This document shows positions 41,750 to 49,558 of a stretch of 64,000 nucleotides of DNA, piece by piece. The notes under the pieces are model-generated. The model was given only the letters and a program-made list of their open reading frames with translations. It ran no database searches and was not told the DNA's origin. A program made the position numbers and the translations under genes. Source of the DNA: Micromonospora eburnea (GTDB taxonomy: Bacteria; Actinomycetota; Actinomycetes; Mycobacteriales; Micromonosporaceae); contig NZ_FMHY01000002.1 in assembly GCF_900090225.1 (NCBI RefSeq), positions 4,960,001 through 5,024,000 of the forward strand, read 5' to 3'. Position 1 is the first letter of the stretch, and each line of letters starts with the position of its first letter.

Positions 41750-42682
41750 TTACTTCACCGCGCCGGAGGTGAGGCCGGACTGGATCTGCCGCTGGTAGAT
41801 CGCGTACACGATGATCATCGGCAGGATGGAGAGGGTCAGGGCCGCGAAGAGCGCCGCCCAGTCGGCCTCGTAGCCGGCCGAGGTGGAGATGCTGGCGATG
41901 CCCTGGGTCAACACCCACTTGGCGTCGGCGCCCTCGCCCTGCATGAGCGCCACCGGCAGCAGGTACTGGTTCCACTGGCCGATGATGTTGAAGATCGTGA
42001 TGCTGACCAGGCCCGGGCGGGCCATCGGCACCATGATCTGGAAGAAGAGCCGGGTGTGCGACGCGCCGTCGATCATCGCCGCCTCGGCCACCGACTGCGG
42101 CAGCGTCTTGAAGAAGGCGGCCAGGAAGAACACGGTGAACGGCAGCGAGTACGCGATGTAGACCAGGATCAGCCCGGTGTACGTGTTGAGCAGCCCCAGG
42201 TTGTTGACCACCAGGAAGAGCGGCACCAGGGCGAGGAAGACCGGGAACGCCAGACCCGAGACGAACAGGTAGTAGATCACCCGGTTGCCGGGGAACGGGT
42301 AGCGGGCCAGCACGTACGCGGCCATCGCGCCGAAGAGCATGGTGCCGGCGGTGCTCAGCGACACCACGAAGACGCTGTTGAGGAAGTAGCGCCCGACGTG
42401 TGCCTGACTCCACGCCCTCGCGAAGCTGTCGAAGCCGAACTCCTTCGGCAGCGCGAACGGGTTGCCGAGGAAGATCTCGGTGTTGCTCTTGAACGAGGCC
42501 AGGATCGTCCAGAGCAGCGGCGCGATCACCAGGACCGCCCAGACCGCCAGGGCGATGTGCCCGAGACCGTTGAGCAGGCCGATCTCCCGGCGCCGCCGGA
42601 GGGCCGGCCCGGCTTTCCCGCTGCCGGCAGTGCCGGGGCCGGCCGGGGCCGCCGGTGCGCCCGGTGCGATTTCTGTGGTCAT
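41750..42682 (-). CDS. ngcG: NgcG-type sugar ABC permease (copy 1)
   Basis: 310 aa from ATG 42682 (MTTEIAPGAPAAP), 13 nt after the upstream permease stop. It has six membrane helices with the EAA loop SVAEAAMIDGASHTRLFFQIMVP and an Ala/Gly/Pro-rich N-terminus. It is the MalG-type subunit of an N-acetylglucosamine/chitobiose importer of the NgcEFG class. It ends 19 nt before a strong hairpin. There is no ATPase in the operon. It is clearly related to the second copy at 50198 (for example WNQ near the C-terminal helices in both). Confidence 0.9.
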   Translation of the reverse strand: MTTEIAPGAPAAPAGPGTAGSGKAGPALRRRREIGLLNGLGHIALAVWAVLVIAPLLWTILASFKSNTEIFLGNPFALPKEFGFDSFARAWSQAHVGRYFLNSVFVVSLSTAGTMLFGAMAAYVLARYPFPGNRVIYYLFVSGLAFPVFLALVPLFLVVNNLGLLNTYTGLILVYIAYSLPFTVFFLAAFFKTLPQSVAEAAMIDGASHTRLFFQIMVPMARPGLVSITIFNIIGQWNQYLLPVALMQGEGADAKWVLTQGIASISTSAGYEADWAALFAALTLSILPMIIVYAIYQRQIQSGLTSGAVK

Positions 42683-42695
42683 CTGCGACCCCGCC

Positions 42696-43607
42696 TTAGA
42701 GCTCGATCGTGTCACGTCGGCTGACGCGCAGGGTGAGCGCCGCGAACGTGATCGTCAGGAAGAACAGCGCCACACCCATGGCCGAGGCGTAGCCGAACTG
42801 GGAGTAGCTGAACGCGTTGCGGTAGATCTCCATGCCGAGCACGGTGGTCGCGCCGTCCGGGCCACCCTGGTCGACGGAGAGCACCTGCACGATGGCGAAC
42901 GCGTCGAAGGCCGCGATGCCGAGATACACCCAGGCCACCTGGAGGGTGTCCCAGAGCAGCGGGAGCGTGATCCGGAAGAACATCGCCGCCCGGCCAGCGC
43001 CGTCGATCACAGCCGCCTCGTAGATGTCCTTGGGCACCGAGGACATGCCGGCGGAGAAGAGCACCACATAGAAGCCGACCGCCTGCCAGACCAGCACCCC
43101 GACGATCGACCAGAGGGCGATCTTCGGATTGGCCATGAAGAGCACCGGATCCACGCCGAACAGGCCCAGGGCACCGTTGAGCAGTCCACTGTCGTCCGGC
43201 GCGTACACCCGGCTGAAGATCACGCCGACGATGACCACGGCCAGGATCTGGGGGAAGAAGAACACCACCCGGTAGAACTTCGACCCCCAGACCCCGGTCA
43301 TGACGCCGCCCCGGCTCCCGCCGCCCACGTTGAGCATGAAGGCGAAGAAGAGCGCGATGGCGATGGTGAGGAGCGGCACGGCCAACAACAGGACCACGTG
43401 GTGCCGGATGGCCTTCCAGAAGATGTCGTCGGACAGCAGCCGCTCGAAGTTCTCCAGGCCGATGAACTTCGGGTTGGCGCTCACGCCCCGCCAGTTGGTG
43501 GTGGCGAGGTAGAACGCCTGGGCGTACGGCCCGATGACGAAGGTCACGTAGATCGCGACCGGGATCGCCAGGAAGCCGGCGATGAACGGGTACCTGCCGT
43601 GCCGCAT
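42696..43607 (-). CDS. ngcF: NgcF-type sugar ABC permease (copy 1)
   Basis: 303 aa starting MRHGRYPFIAGFLAIPVAIY, the same opening as the paralogue at 51100 (MRHGKYPLIIAF). Six membrane helices; the EAA loop is DIYEAAVIDGAGRAAMFFRITLP. It forms the channel with the NgcG-type subunit 13 nt downstream. The binding-protein gene lies 32 nt upstream on the same strand. It imports N-acetylglucosamine or chito-oligomers by family inference. Confidence 0.9.
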   Translation of the reverse strand: MRHGRYPFIAGFLAIPVAIYVTFVIGPYAQAFYLATTNWRGVSANPKFIGLENFERLLSDDIFWKAIRHHVVLLLAVPLLTIAIALFFAFMLNVGGGSRGGVMTGVWGSKFYRVVFFFPQILAVVIVGVIFSRVYAPDDSGLLNGALGLFGVDPVLFMANPKIALWSIVGVLVWQAVGFYVVLFSAGMSSVPKDIYEAAVIDGAGRAAMFFRITLPLLWDTLQVAWVYLGIAAFDAFAIVQVLSVDQGGPDGATTVLGMEIYRNAFSYSQFGYASAMGVALFFLTITFAALTLRVSRRDTIEL

Positions 43608-43639
43608 CGTTGTCGTCTCCGCTCGTTCCTACCTGCGAC

Positions 43640-45073
43640 TCAGCGGGTGAACTTCTCGATGGAGGAGTCCTTCTTCACCGCGTCGGCGGCCTTCTGCATA
43701 CGCTCGCAGAACTTCTCGGCGGTGCCACCGTTGAACATCAGCTCGTTGGTCGCCGCCCGAGCCTCGTCGTCGAGCTTCTTGTACCAGGTGTCGAAGCGGT
43801 AGGCGAAGTAGTCGCTGCCCGCCGCGGAGAGCATCGCGTTGCCGCTGCTGAGACCGGGCGAGATCTCCAGACCGTCGACCGCCCCCTTGACCACGGTGAG
43901 CACCTTGGTCAGCTCCGTGAAGCCCTTCGCGCCCTCCTTGGAGAGCATGTGCCGCAGGTACTCCATGCCACCGCGCGGGTTCTTCCCCTTCGAGGCGACG
44001 AAGTACATCTCGCCGGCCGCCGCGTAGATGGCGGTCTGCGGCAGCTTGTCGGAGGCGGTCACGCTCGGCGTCGGCATGATCGCGTACTTGAACCCGGGCG
44101 GGGTGTCCTTGGCCTGCTCGTTCTCCAGCCACGAACCGCTGGGGTAGAACGCCACCTTGCCCTGGTTCTGCTGGAGCTGGACCTCGGTGTGCTTGAGGCC
44201 CAGGTGCGCCTTGTTGCCGTACTTGGCGCCGATCTCGGCCCAGGCCGCCGCCGCCTGCTTGACGGGCTCGGCCTGCCAGGCGCCGTCCTCCAGGTTGTCG
44301 ATGTTCTTCAGCACGTCCGGGCCGCCGATCTTCGCGGCGCTGGTCAGGATGACCAGGTACTGGTAGTAGGCGGCGTTCGCCCCGGCGTAGGAGTAGGGCG
44401 TGATGCCGGCCGCCTTGATCTTGTCGCAGAGCGCGGTGAACTCGGCCCAGGTCTTCGGCGCCGCCCAGCCGTTCTTCTCGAACAGCGCCGCGTCGTACCA
44501 GAGGCCGTAGACGGTGAAGGCGTAGTTGAGCACGTACGGCTTGCCGTTGAAGGTGCCCTGCTCGACGGTGCCGGGGATGAGGCTGTCCCGGACCTTCGTG
44601 TTCGGGTCGTGCAGCGACGGGGCGTCGAACAACTCGGTGAGGTCCTGCACCTGACCGGCCTGCACCAGCGCGCCCTGGTCCATCAGCTTCGAGCCGGCGT
44701 TGTTCACCATGTCCGGCGGGGTGTTGCTGGTGAACCGGGGCTGCAGGACCGTGGCGATCTCCTCCGCCTGGGAGAACTTCACCTCCGCCTTCGGGAACTT
44801 CTTCTTGTACGACGGGATGTGCACGTCGGTGGCGTACTTGGTGCCGAGGCCGCCGTTGAAGATGACCACCTCCAGCGGCGCGTCCTCCTTGACGCCCAAC
44901 GGGTTGTCGGCGGACTTCTTGCCCTCGGCCTGCTCGGTCGGCTCGTCGTCGCCACCGCTGACGCAGCCGCTCAGCAGCCCGACGGCGGGGGTGGCGATCA
45001 GACCGACGGCGGCGGCCCGCCGCAGCAGGGTCCGGCGGCTGAGGTCGCCGAGGTTCTCGGGAGTAACCGACAT
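43640..45073 (-). CDS. ngcE: NgcE-type substrate-binding lipoprotein (copy 1)
   Basis: 477 aa from ATG 45073 with AAGGAG upstream. A twin-arginine lipoprotein signal (LSRRTLLRRAAAVGLIATP) ends at a lipobox LLSGC. The mature protein begins NPLGVKEDAPLEVVIFNGG, the NgcE hallmark shared with copy 2. Ligand-binding aromatics lie in YPSGSWLENEQ. NgcE is the N-acetylglucosamine/diacetylchitobiose-binding protein of Streptomyces. The gene sits between the SIS gene (25 nt upstream) and the permeases, in one unit under the RpiR gene's promoter. Confidence 0.92.
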   Translation of the reverse strand: MSVTPENLGDLSRRTLLRRAAAVGLIATPAVGLLSGCVSGGDDEPTEQAEGKKSADNPLGVKEDAPLEVVIFNGGLGTKYATDVHIPSYKKKFPKAEVKFSQAEEIATVLQPRFTSNTPPDMVNNAGSKLMDQGALVQAGQVQDLTELFDAPSLHDPNTKVRDSLIPGTVEQGTFNGKPYVLNYAFTVYGLWYDAALFEKNGWAAPKTWAEFTALCDKIKAAGITPYSYAGANAAYYQYLVILTSAAKIGGPDVLKNIDNLEDGAWQAEPVKQAAAAWAEIGAKYGNKAHLGLKHTEVQLQQNQGKVAFYPSGSWLENEQAKDTPPGFKYAIMPTPSVTASDKLPQTAIYAAAGEMYFVASKGKNPRGGMEYLRHMLSKEGAKGFTELTKVLTVVKGAVDGLEISPGLSSGNAMLSAAGSDYFAYRFDTWYKKLDDEARAATNELMFNGGTAEKFCERMQKAADAVKKDSSIEKFTR

Positions 45074-45098
45074 CTTCGTCTCTCCTTGTGGTGTCGGG

Positions 45099-45848
45099 TC
45101 AGGCGGTACGCCGGAGGCGCCCGGCGTACCGCGACTCGAGGGCGAGGTTGTGCTCGTCCCCACCGGGGACGTTGGCGGAGAGGTAGATAGGGGGTACCTC
45201 CCCGGCCTGGTGGAACCGTCGTACGACCTCGGCGGTCAGCAGCTGCGCCAGCAGCGCCGCGGTGACCGACGAGACCGCACAGACCGCGCCGCCGCCCTCG
45301 AGCGGCAGCAGTGCGTCGCCGTACGGCGCGCCGTTGTCCAGCACGACGTCAGCGAGGTCGGCGAGCCGGTGCCCGGACGGGTGCCGAGGAGCGACCCGGG
45401 CGGTGTGCTCGACCGAGGTGACCGCGATCAACGGGTGGCCGTGCTCCCGGACCAGCGTCGCCAGCTCGACCACCGAGCCGTTGATGCCGGACTGGGAGGC
45501 GACCACGAACACGTCCTCGCGCTGTGGCGCCGCGAGGGCGTAGAGCTGGTGCGCCACCGCCGGGTCGCGCTCCAGCTTGGGATCGGCGAGCACGTCGCGG
45601 GGCGCGTCGCCGTGCAGCACGAGATCGTGCAGGGAGAGTCGGTTGGTGGGGACCAGGCCGCCGGCGCGGGCCACCAGCTCGGCGGCGAACGCCTCGGAGT
45701 GGCCGGCGCCGAAGGCCTGGAGCACCCCGCCGGCACGCAGCCCGGCGGCGATCAGGTCGGCCGCCCGGTCCACCCCGTCCGCCTGGGTGTCGACCAGCCG
45801 GTCGAGCACCGGGCGGACGGCCTCCGCGTACCGCCGGGCACTGATCAT
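45099..45848 (-). CDS. SIS-domain sugar-phosphate-binding protein (UPF0309-like)
   Basis: 249 aa, overlapping the RpiR stop (ATGA). A single SIS domain covers most of the chain: GVLQAFGAGHSEAFAAELVAR, then VVASQSGINGSVVELA and SVEHTARVAPRHPSG. Proteins of this group bind phosphorylated amino sugars and may act as isomerases, etherases or sensors. It sits between the regulator and the GlcNAc-type transporter, so a role in amino-sugar phosphate conversion is likely. The exact reaction is unproven. Confidence 0.87.
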   Translation of the reverse strand: MISARRYAEAVRPVLDRLVDTQADGVDRAADLIAAGLRAGGVLQAFGAGHSEAFAAELVARAGGLVPTNRLSLHDLVLHGDAPRDVLADPKLERDPAVAHQLYALAAPQREDVFVVASQSGINGSVVELATLVREHGHPLIAVTSVEHTARVAPRHPSGHRLADLADVVLDNGAPYGDALLPLEGGGAVCAVSSVTAALLAQLLTAEVVRRFHQAGEVPPIYLSANVPGGDEHNLALESRYAGRLRRTA

Positions 45849-46807
45849 GAGGCGGCCCCCTTCGCGGCCTTGTGCCCGTCGACGGCCTGGGCGGTACGCC
45901 GGAAGGCCGCGTGGGCGCGGTCGTGGGTGCGCTGCGCCACCGCGATGTACAGCAGGTCGAGCACGACGAGCTGGGGGTGCCGGGCGGAGAGCGCGTCGGG
46001 TCGGAAGGTGGTCGCCTGGCTGGCGGTGACCAGCACGATGTCGGCCAGTTCGGCCAGCGGCGAGCGGGGAAAGCCGGTCAGCGCGATCGTGGTGGCGCCG
46101 CGACTGTCCGCCTCGGCGAGCATCTCGATGGTCTCCCGGGTCTGCCCGGTGTGCGAGATGCCGAGCGCGACGTCGCCGGCACCGAGCAGCGCGGCGCTGG
46201 CCAGCCCCTCGTGCACGTCACTCCAGGCCCAGGCGGCCACCCCGATACGGTGCAGGCTGAACTGCATCTCCTCACCGACCAGGGCGCTGCCGCTGGCGCC
46301 GAAGATGTTCACCCGGCTGGCGCCGGCGATGGCGACGGCGGCCTTCTCCACCTCGGCGAGGTCGAGCAGCGAGGCGGTGTCGTGCATGGCCCGGGTGTCG
46401 GCGGCGATGATCTGGTTGAGGACCCGGGACAGCGGATCGCTGGGCTGGATCTCCCGGCCGATGTCGACGGTCCAGCCGGCGGAGCGCGCCCGGCCGGTCT
46501 CCGCCGCGATGCCGAGCCGCAGGTCGGCGTAGCCCTCGAAGCCCATCGCCCGGCAGAACCGGGTGATGGTCGCCGGTGAGGTGCCGCTGCGCTCGGCCAG
46601 CTCCACGATGGTGGCGCGGGCCGCCGCCTCCGGGTCGCTGAGCACGTGCTCGGCGACGCGGCGCAGCGCCCCCGTCAGCTCCCCCGCGCCGGCCCGGACC
46701 CTGGCCAGCACGCCGTCGGAGGAGACTGCCACCGCACCCCGCCGGTCGACCGCTTCGGCGTCGACCACCGCGGTCCCCGCGGAGGTGTCCACCTCGTGAT
46801 CAACCAT
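45845..46807 (-). CDS. MurR/RpiR-family regulator of the amino-sugar operon
   Basis: 320 aa. The N-terminal HTH_6 domain is at about 30-110 (VAEHVLSDPEAAARATIVEL, then ERSGTSPATITRFCRAMGF). The C-terminal SIS domain is at about 155-290 (ASRVNIFGASGSALVGEEMQ, GISHTGQTRETIEML, ALTGFPRSPLAELADIVL). The family senses sugar phosphates. It heads the operon SIS-ngcEFG and faces the N-acetylglucosamine-kinase-like gene across a 199-nt promoter region with repeat motifs. It probably regulates both directions. Confidence 0.93.
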   Translation of the reverse strand: MVDHEVDTSAGTAVVDAEAVDRRGAVAVSSDGVLARVRAGAGELTGALRRVAEHVLSDPEAAARATIVELAERSGTSPATITRFCRAMGFEGYADLRLGIAAETGRARSAGWTVDIGREIQPSDPLSRVLNQIIAADTRAMHDTASLLDLAEVEKAAVAIAGASRVNIFGASGSALVGEEMQFSLHRIGVAAWAWSDVHEGLASAALLGAGDVALGISHTGQTRETIEMLAEADSRGATTIALTGFPRSPLAELADIVLVTASQATTFRPDALSARHPQLVVLDLLYIAVAQRTHDRAHAAFRRTAQAVDGHKAAKGAAS

Positions 46808-46832
46808 GGGACGCCTTTCGGAAAAGAGTGTT

Positions 46833-46905
46833 AACTGTTAGTGGTAAAAGTTCTTACTAAGAGCCCCTCCGTGTCAAGGCTGTGGGCGAAGTTTTCAAAC
46901 TGTTA
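46833..46905. promoter_or_regulatory. Divergent regulatory region with repeated motif
   Basis: Between the RpiR and kinase starts the 8-mer AACTGTTA occurs twice in the same orientation (46833-46840 and 46898-46905). An inverted pair TTAGT / ACTAA spans 46838-46860. This A+T-rich patch stands out from the high-G+C surroundings and is the best candidate operator for the RpiR-type regulator. Confidence 0.5.
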
Positions 46906-47006
46906 CCTGGCGCACAGCCGGACGGCGGCCGGTGGATCTTGCATCGGACCGCCGGGCCGACCAGCATGAAGGGCCACCAAGGCCCGAGCACAGGGAGGCC
47001 CAGCGG

Positions 47007-47996
47007 ATGTCCGACAGCGTCGTGGTCGGCCTCGACGTCGGGGGTACGTCCACCCGCGCCGCCGCACTCAGCCTCAACGGCGTACGACTCGGCACCGGCC
47101 GGGCCGGCGGCGGCAACCCGACCAGCCACGGCGCCGAGCGGGCCGCCGCCGAACTGCTCGCCGCACTGCGCGCCGCGCTCGCCGACATCGACCCGACCCG
47201 GGTACGCTCCGGCGTCATCGGGCTGGCCGGGGCCGGCCGACTCCTCGCCGACCCCCAGGGCCGGGCCGCCTTCGACCGCGCCTGGTCCGACGCCGGCCTA
47301 CGCTGCCCGTACGCCGTACACGGCGACGCCCTCGTCGCGTACGCCTCGGGCACCGCGGCCCCGGACGGCACCGTGCTCATCGCCGGCACCGGCGCGATCG
47401 CCGCCCAGGTCCGCGACCTGCGCCTGGACCGTACCGCCGACGGACACGGCTGGCTGCTCGGCGACGCCGGCTCCGGATTCTGGCTGGGCCGCGAGGCGGT
47501 CCGCCGGCTACTGTCCGATCTGGACCGCGCCGACCCGCCGAGCGAACTGGCCCGCCGGGTGCTCGCCGAACTGACCGGCTCGACCGAGGTGGCCGACCGA
47601 CCACGCGCGACCGCCGAGTCCGTGGTGCAGGCGGTCACCCGGCGGCCGCCGGTCGAGCTGGCCCGGCTCGCGCCGCTGGTGGTGGCCGCGGCCCGGGAGG
47701 GCGAGGCCACCGCCCAGGCACTCATCCGGGAGGCCGCGACGCTGCTCGCCGACAGCGTCACCCGGATCCGGCCGGCCGGTGTGACCGACCCGGTGGTGCT
47801 CGGCGGCGGGCTGCTCACCGGGGACACCCCGCTCGCCGCCGCGGTCCGCGCCGAACTGGCCCACCGCTGGCCGGACGCGCCACTACACACCGCCGGGGAC
47901 GGTGCCGCAGCCGCGGCCTGGCTCGCCGCCCGCGACCTGCCCGAGGTGACCGAACCGGCGGCCCTGCACGCCCTCCTGGTGCCGCCGGCCGCCTGA
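47007..47996 (+). CDS. N-acetylglucosamine kinase-like protein (BadF/BadG/BcrA/BcrD ATPase family)
   Basis: 329 aa from ATG 47007 with AGGGAGG upstream. The ATPase fold of the actin/hexokinase superfamily is clear: phosphate-1 loop VVGLDVGGTSTRAAAL, phosphate-2 region VLIAGTGAIAAQV, and GWLLGDAGSGFWLGREAVRRL, which fits NagK-type enzymes; the adenosine loop is VVLGGGLLTG. It would phosphorylate imported N-acetylglucosamine. It is divergent from the RpiR-SIS-ngcEFG operon, which supports that role. Confidence 0.9.
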   Translation: MSDSVVVGLDVGGTSTRAAALSLNGVRLGTGRAGGGNPTSHGAERAAAELLAALRAALADIDPTRVRSGVIGLAGAGRLLADPQGRAAFDRAWSDAGLRCPYAVHGDALVAYASGTAAPDGTVLIAGTGAIAAQVRDLRLDRTADGHGWLLGDAGSGFWLGREAVRRLLSDLDRADPPSELARRVLAELTGSTEVADRPRATAESVVQAVTRRPPVELARLAPLVVAAAREGEATAQALIREAATLLADSVTRIRPAGVTDPVVLGGGLLTGDTPLAAAVRAELAHRWPDAPLHTAGDGAAAAAWLAARDLPEVTEPAALHALLVPPAA

Positions 47997-48031
47997 CCCC
48001 GCGCCCCGCCCCGTGCCGCGGCGCGGCGCCC

Positions 48032-48110
48032 CAAGATCGTGCTCGATGCAGGAACGAGTGGTATCGAAGAGTGCGCGAGACCACTACTTTCCGGATCGAG
48101 CGCGATCTTG
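48032..48110. repeat. REP-like palindromic element (79 bp)
   Basis: The outer arms CAAGATCGTGCTCGAT (48032-48047) and ATCGAGCGCGATCTTG (48095-48110) are complementary in 15 of 16 positions. An inner pair, GAGTGGT near 48055 and ACCACT near 48080, folds within. The element resembles short interspersed repeats of Micromonosporaceae and is expected elsewhere in the genome. Confidence 0.6.
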
Positions 48111-48167
48111 CGAGTCACCGCCGTCCGCGCGCTGTGCGGGGACGGACGACATCTGGAGCCCCTTCGG

Positions 48168-48277
48168 AGCTGATGTCACGAACGAATCAGCCGCTGGGGC
48201 GGTACGCCGGCGACCGGCCCGATGAATCGGTCACGGCATCAGGTCCACGTGGGGCCGAATCGTTCGCGTCATCAGGT
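48168..48277. repeat. Cluster of three related 21-nt units
   Basis: The unit ACCTGATGnCGnGAnCGATTC occurs twice on the minus strand (48257-48277 and 48224-48244, 33 nt apart). A divergent copy lies on the plus strand (48168-48188, AGCTGATGTCACGAACGAATC). The mix of direct and inverted copies is typical of composite REP elements. Confidence 0.55.
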
Positions 48278-48359
48278 TCGTAGCGTGCGACAGCGGCACG
48301 CGGCCGGGCCAAGAAGCCCCGAAGAGCGGGAGGCCCGTGAGGGTGGGACGGCGCGGGGG

Positions 48360-48791
48360 TCAGGAACAGGCGGCAAGGGTCTCCGCCAGGCGGGGCCAGA
48401 CATGGCTGCGCCAGCCGCCGTCGAGCAGGGTGAACGTACGCCACTGCACCGGATCCTCCGGGTCGAAGCCGGAGTGTTCCAGGAAGAGCCGGGTGCCCCG
48501 ACCCTCGGGTACCAGGGTCCAGGTGACCACGGTGTCCAACCGGCCACCCTGCCAGGCCCACCGCAACCGACGCGGCTCGTCCAGCTCCAGCACCTCGCAG
48601 TGGACCACGCCGTCGAAACCCTGCCCCGGTCTCGGGATGGTGCGGAAGGTGAACCGGTGGCCCGGGACGGGACGAAAATCGTTGGGCATCAGCCATCGGG
48701 CCAACAGATCAGAATCGGTCAGCGCCCGCCAGACCTTGGCCGGCGAGTGGGCCAGGAACTGATCCACCGCGATGCTGGCGCGCTCACTCAT
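48360..48791 (-). CDS. SRPBCC-domain protein (AHSA1-like)
   Basis: 143 aa from ATG 48791, overlapping the ArsR stop by 8 nt. The AHSA1/START-like cavity fold is recognised by SPAKVWRALTDSDLLARWLM near the N-terminus and HSGFDPEDPVQWRTF with a C-terminal helix ending WPRLAETLAA. Such proteins bind hydrophobic ligands; the ArsR/AHSA1 pairing is common in actinobacteria and its physiological role is unresolved. It is the third gene of the VOC-ArsR-SRPBCC operon. Confidence 0.88.
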   Translation of the reverse strand: MSERASIAVDQFLAHSPAKVWRALTDSDLLARWLMPNDFRPVPGHRFTFRTIPRPGQGFDGVVHCEVLELDEPRRLRWAWQGGRLDTVVTWTLVPEGRGTRLFLEHSGFDPEDPVQWRTFTLLDGGWRSHVWPRLAETLAACS

Positions 48792-49104
48792 CCGGCAACC
48801 CGTCCAGCACCTCACGCAGGTCGGCCAGGCGCGCCCGCCAGAACCTCTCGTACGGGCCGAGCCAGTCGGCCACCTCGCGCAACGGCTCGGGCCGCAGCGC
48901 GTAGAACCGCTGCCGGCCGACCGGCTGCTCGGTGACCAGCCCGGCGTCCTTGAGCACCCTCAGGTGCTCCGACAGGCTGGGCCGGCGCATGTCGAAGTGG
49001 TCCGCGAGCTGCTGCACCGGCTGCTCGCCCCGTTCCAGCAGCAGCCGCAGCACCTCCCGCCGGGTGGGGTTGGCCAGCGCGGCGAAGACGTCCCCCTCAG
49101 ACAC
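48784..49104 (-). CDS. ArsR-family transcriptional regulator
   Basis: 106 aa from a GTG at 49104 that overlaps the VOC stop by 8 nt. The winged helix is FAALANPTRREVLRLLLERG, then VQQLADHFDMRRPSLSEHLR with VLKDAGLV, and the wing is RQRFYALRPEPL. No metal-binding Cys pair of classical ArsR/SmtB proteins is present, so the inducer is probably not a metal. It probably controls its own operon through the inverted repeat at 49485-49502. Confidence 0.92.
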   Translation of the reverse strand: MSEGDVFAALANPTRREVLRLLLERGEQPVQQLADHFDMRRPSLSEHLRVLKDAGLVTEQPVGRQRFYALRPEPLREVADWLGPYERFWRARLADLREVLDGLPDE

Positions 49105-49471
49105 TGGTCGCCTGGAGCACGATGCCGTTGCCGTCCGGGTCGTCGAAGGTCGCGTACCGGCCCCATGGCGCGGCCTGGATGCCACCGTCGGCAAAGGCCA
49201 CCCCGAGTTCGCGCAGCCGGGCCACGTCGCCGTCGAGGTCGTCGGTCTCCAGAACCAGGCCCTTGAGCGAGCCGGGCGACATGGTCGGGAACCAGGTGAC
49301 CAGGGTCAGGGTGGTCGCCGCGCCCTTCGGGGCGACCTGGACCCAGCGACCGCCGGGTCCCATCGGGTTGTCCCGCACCAGGTCGAAGCCGAGGACGTCG
49401 ACGTAGAAGTCGCGGGCCCGGTCCTGGTCGCTGACGGGTACGGAGACGATCTGCACGTGGGTCACGGTCAT
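49097..49471 (-). CDS. VOC-family (glyoxalase-like) protein
   Basis: 124 aa from ATG 49471 (MTVTHVQIVSVPVSDQDRA). It is a single VOC fold of two beta-alpha-beta-beta-beta modules: RDFYVDVLGFDLVRDNP, WVQVAPKGA, FPTMSPGSLKGLVLETDD, and YATFDDPDGNGIVLQA at the end. It is the first gene of the VOC-ArsR-SRPBCC operon. Its promoter suggests a leaderless transcript starting at the ATG. It may degrade or sequester the compound sensed by the regulator; the substrate is unknown. Confidence 0.9.
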   Translation of the reverse strand: MTVTHVQIVSVPVSDQDRARDFYVDVLGFDLVRDNPMGPGGRWVQVAPKGAATTLTLVTWFPTMSPGSLKGLVLETDDLDGDVARLRELGVAFADGGIQAAPWGRYATFDDPDGNGIVLQATSV

Positions 49472-49478
49472 GCCCACC

Positions 49479-49508
49479 ACAATAGGTAGGAGATTTCCTA
49501 CCGGTCAA
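49479..49508 (-). promoter_or_regulatory. Leaderless promoter with operator exactly filling the spacer
   Basis: Read on the minus strand: -35 TTGACC (49508-49503), an 18-nt spacer (49502-49485) and -10 TATTGT (49484-49479). The spacer is an inverted repeat GGTAGGA - n4 - TCCTACC. Transcription should begin about 49472, one base before the VOC ATG (49471). An ArsR-type regulator encoded in the operon is the likely ligand of the repeat. Confidence 0.7.
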
Positions 49509-49558
49509 ACCGAGGAGGGGCCGGCCGACCCGCGTCGACCGGCCCACCGTCTCGTGGC

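Larger units (their letters stand above)
47997..48359. other. Gene-free repeat region
   Basis: 363 nt without a credible gene, occupied by two kinds of palindromic elements listed separately (48032-48110 and 48168-48277). These look like interspersed chromosomal repeats. Confidence 0.6.

Noticed and set aside
48001..48360. Short frames in the repeat region after the kinase gene
   Set aside because: No ribosome sites, and the sequence is explained by palindromic repeats.
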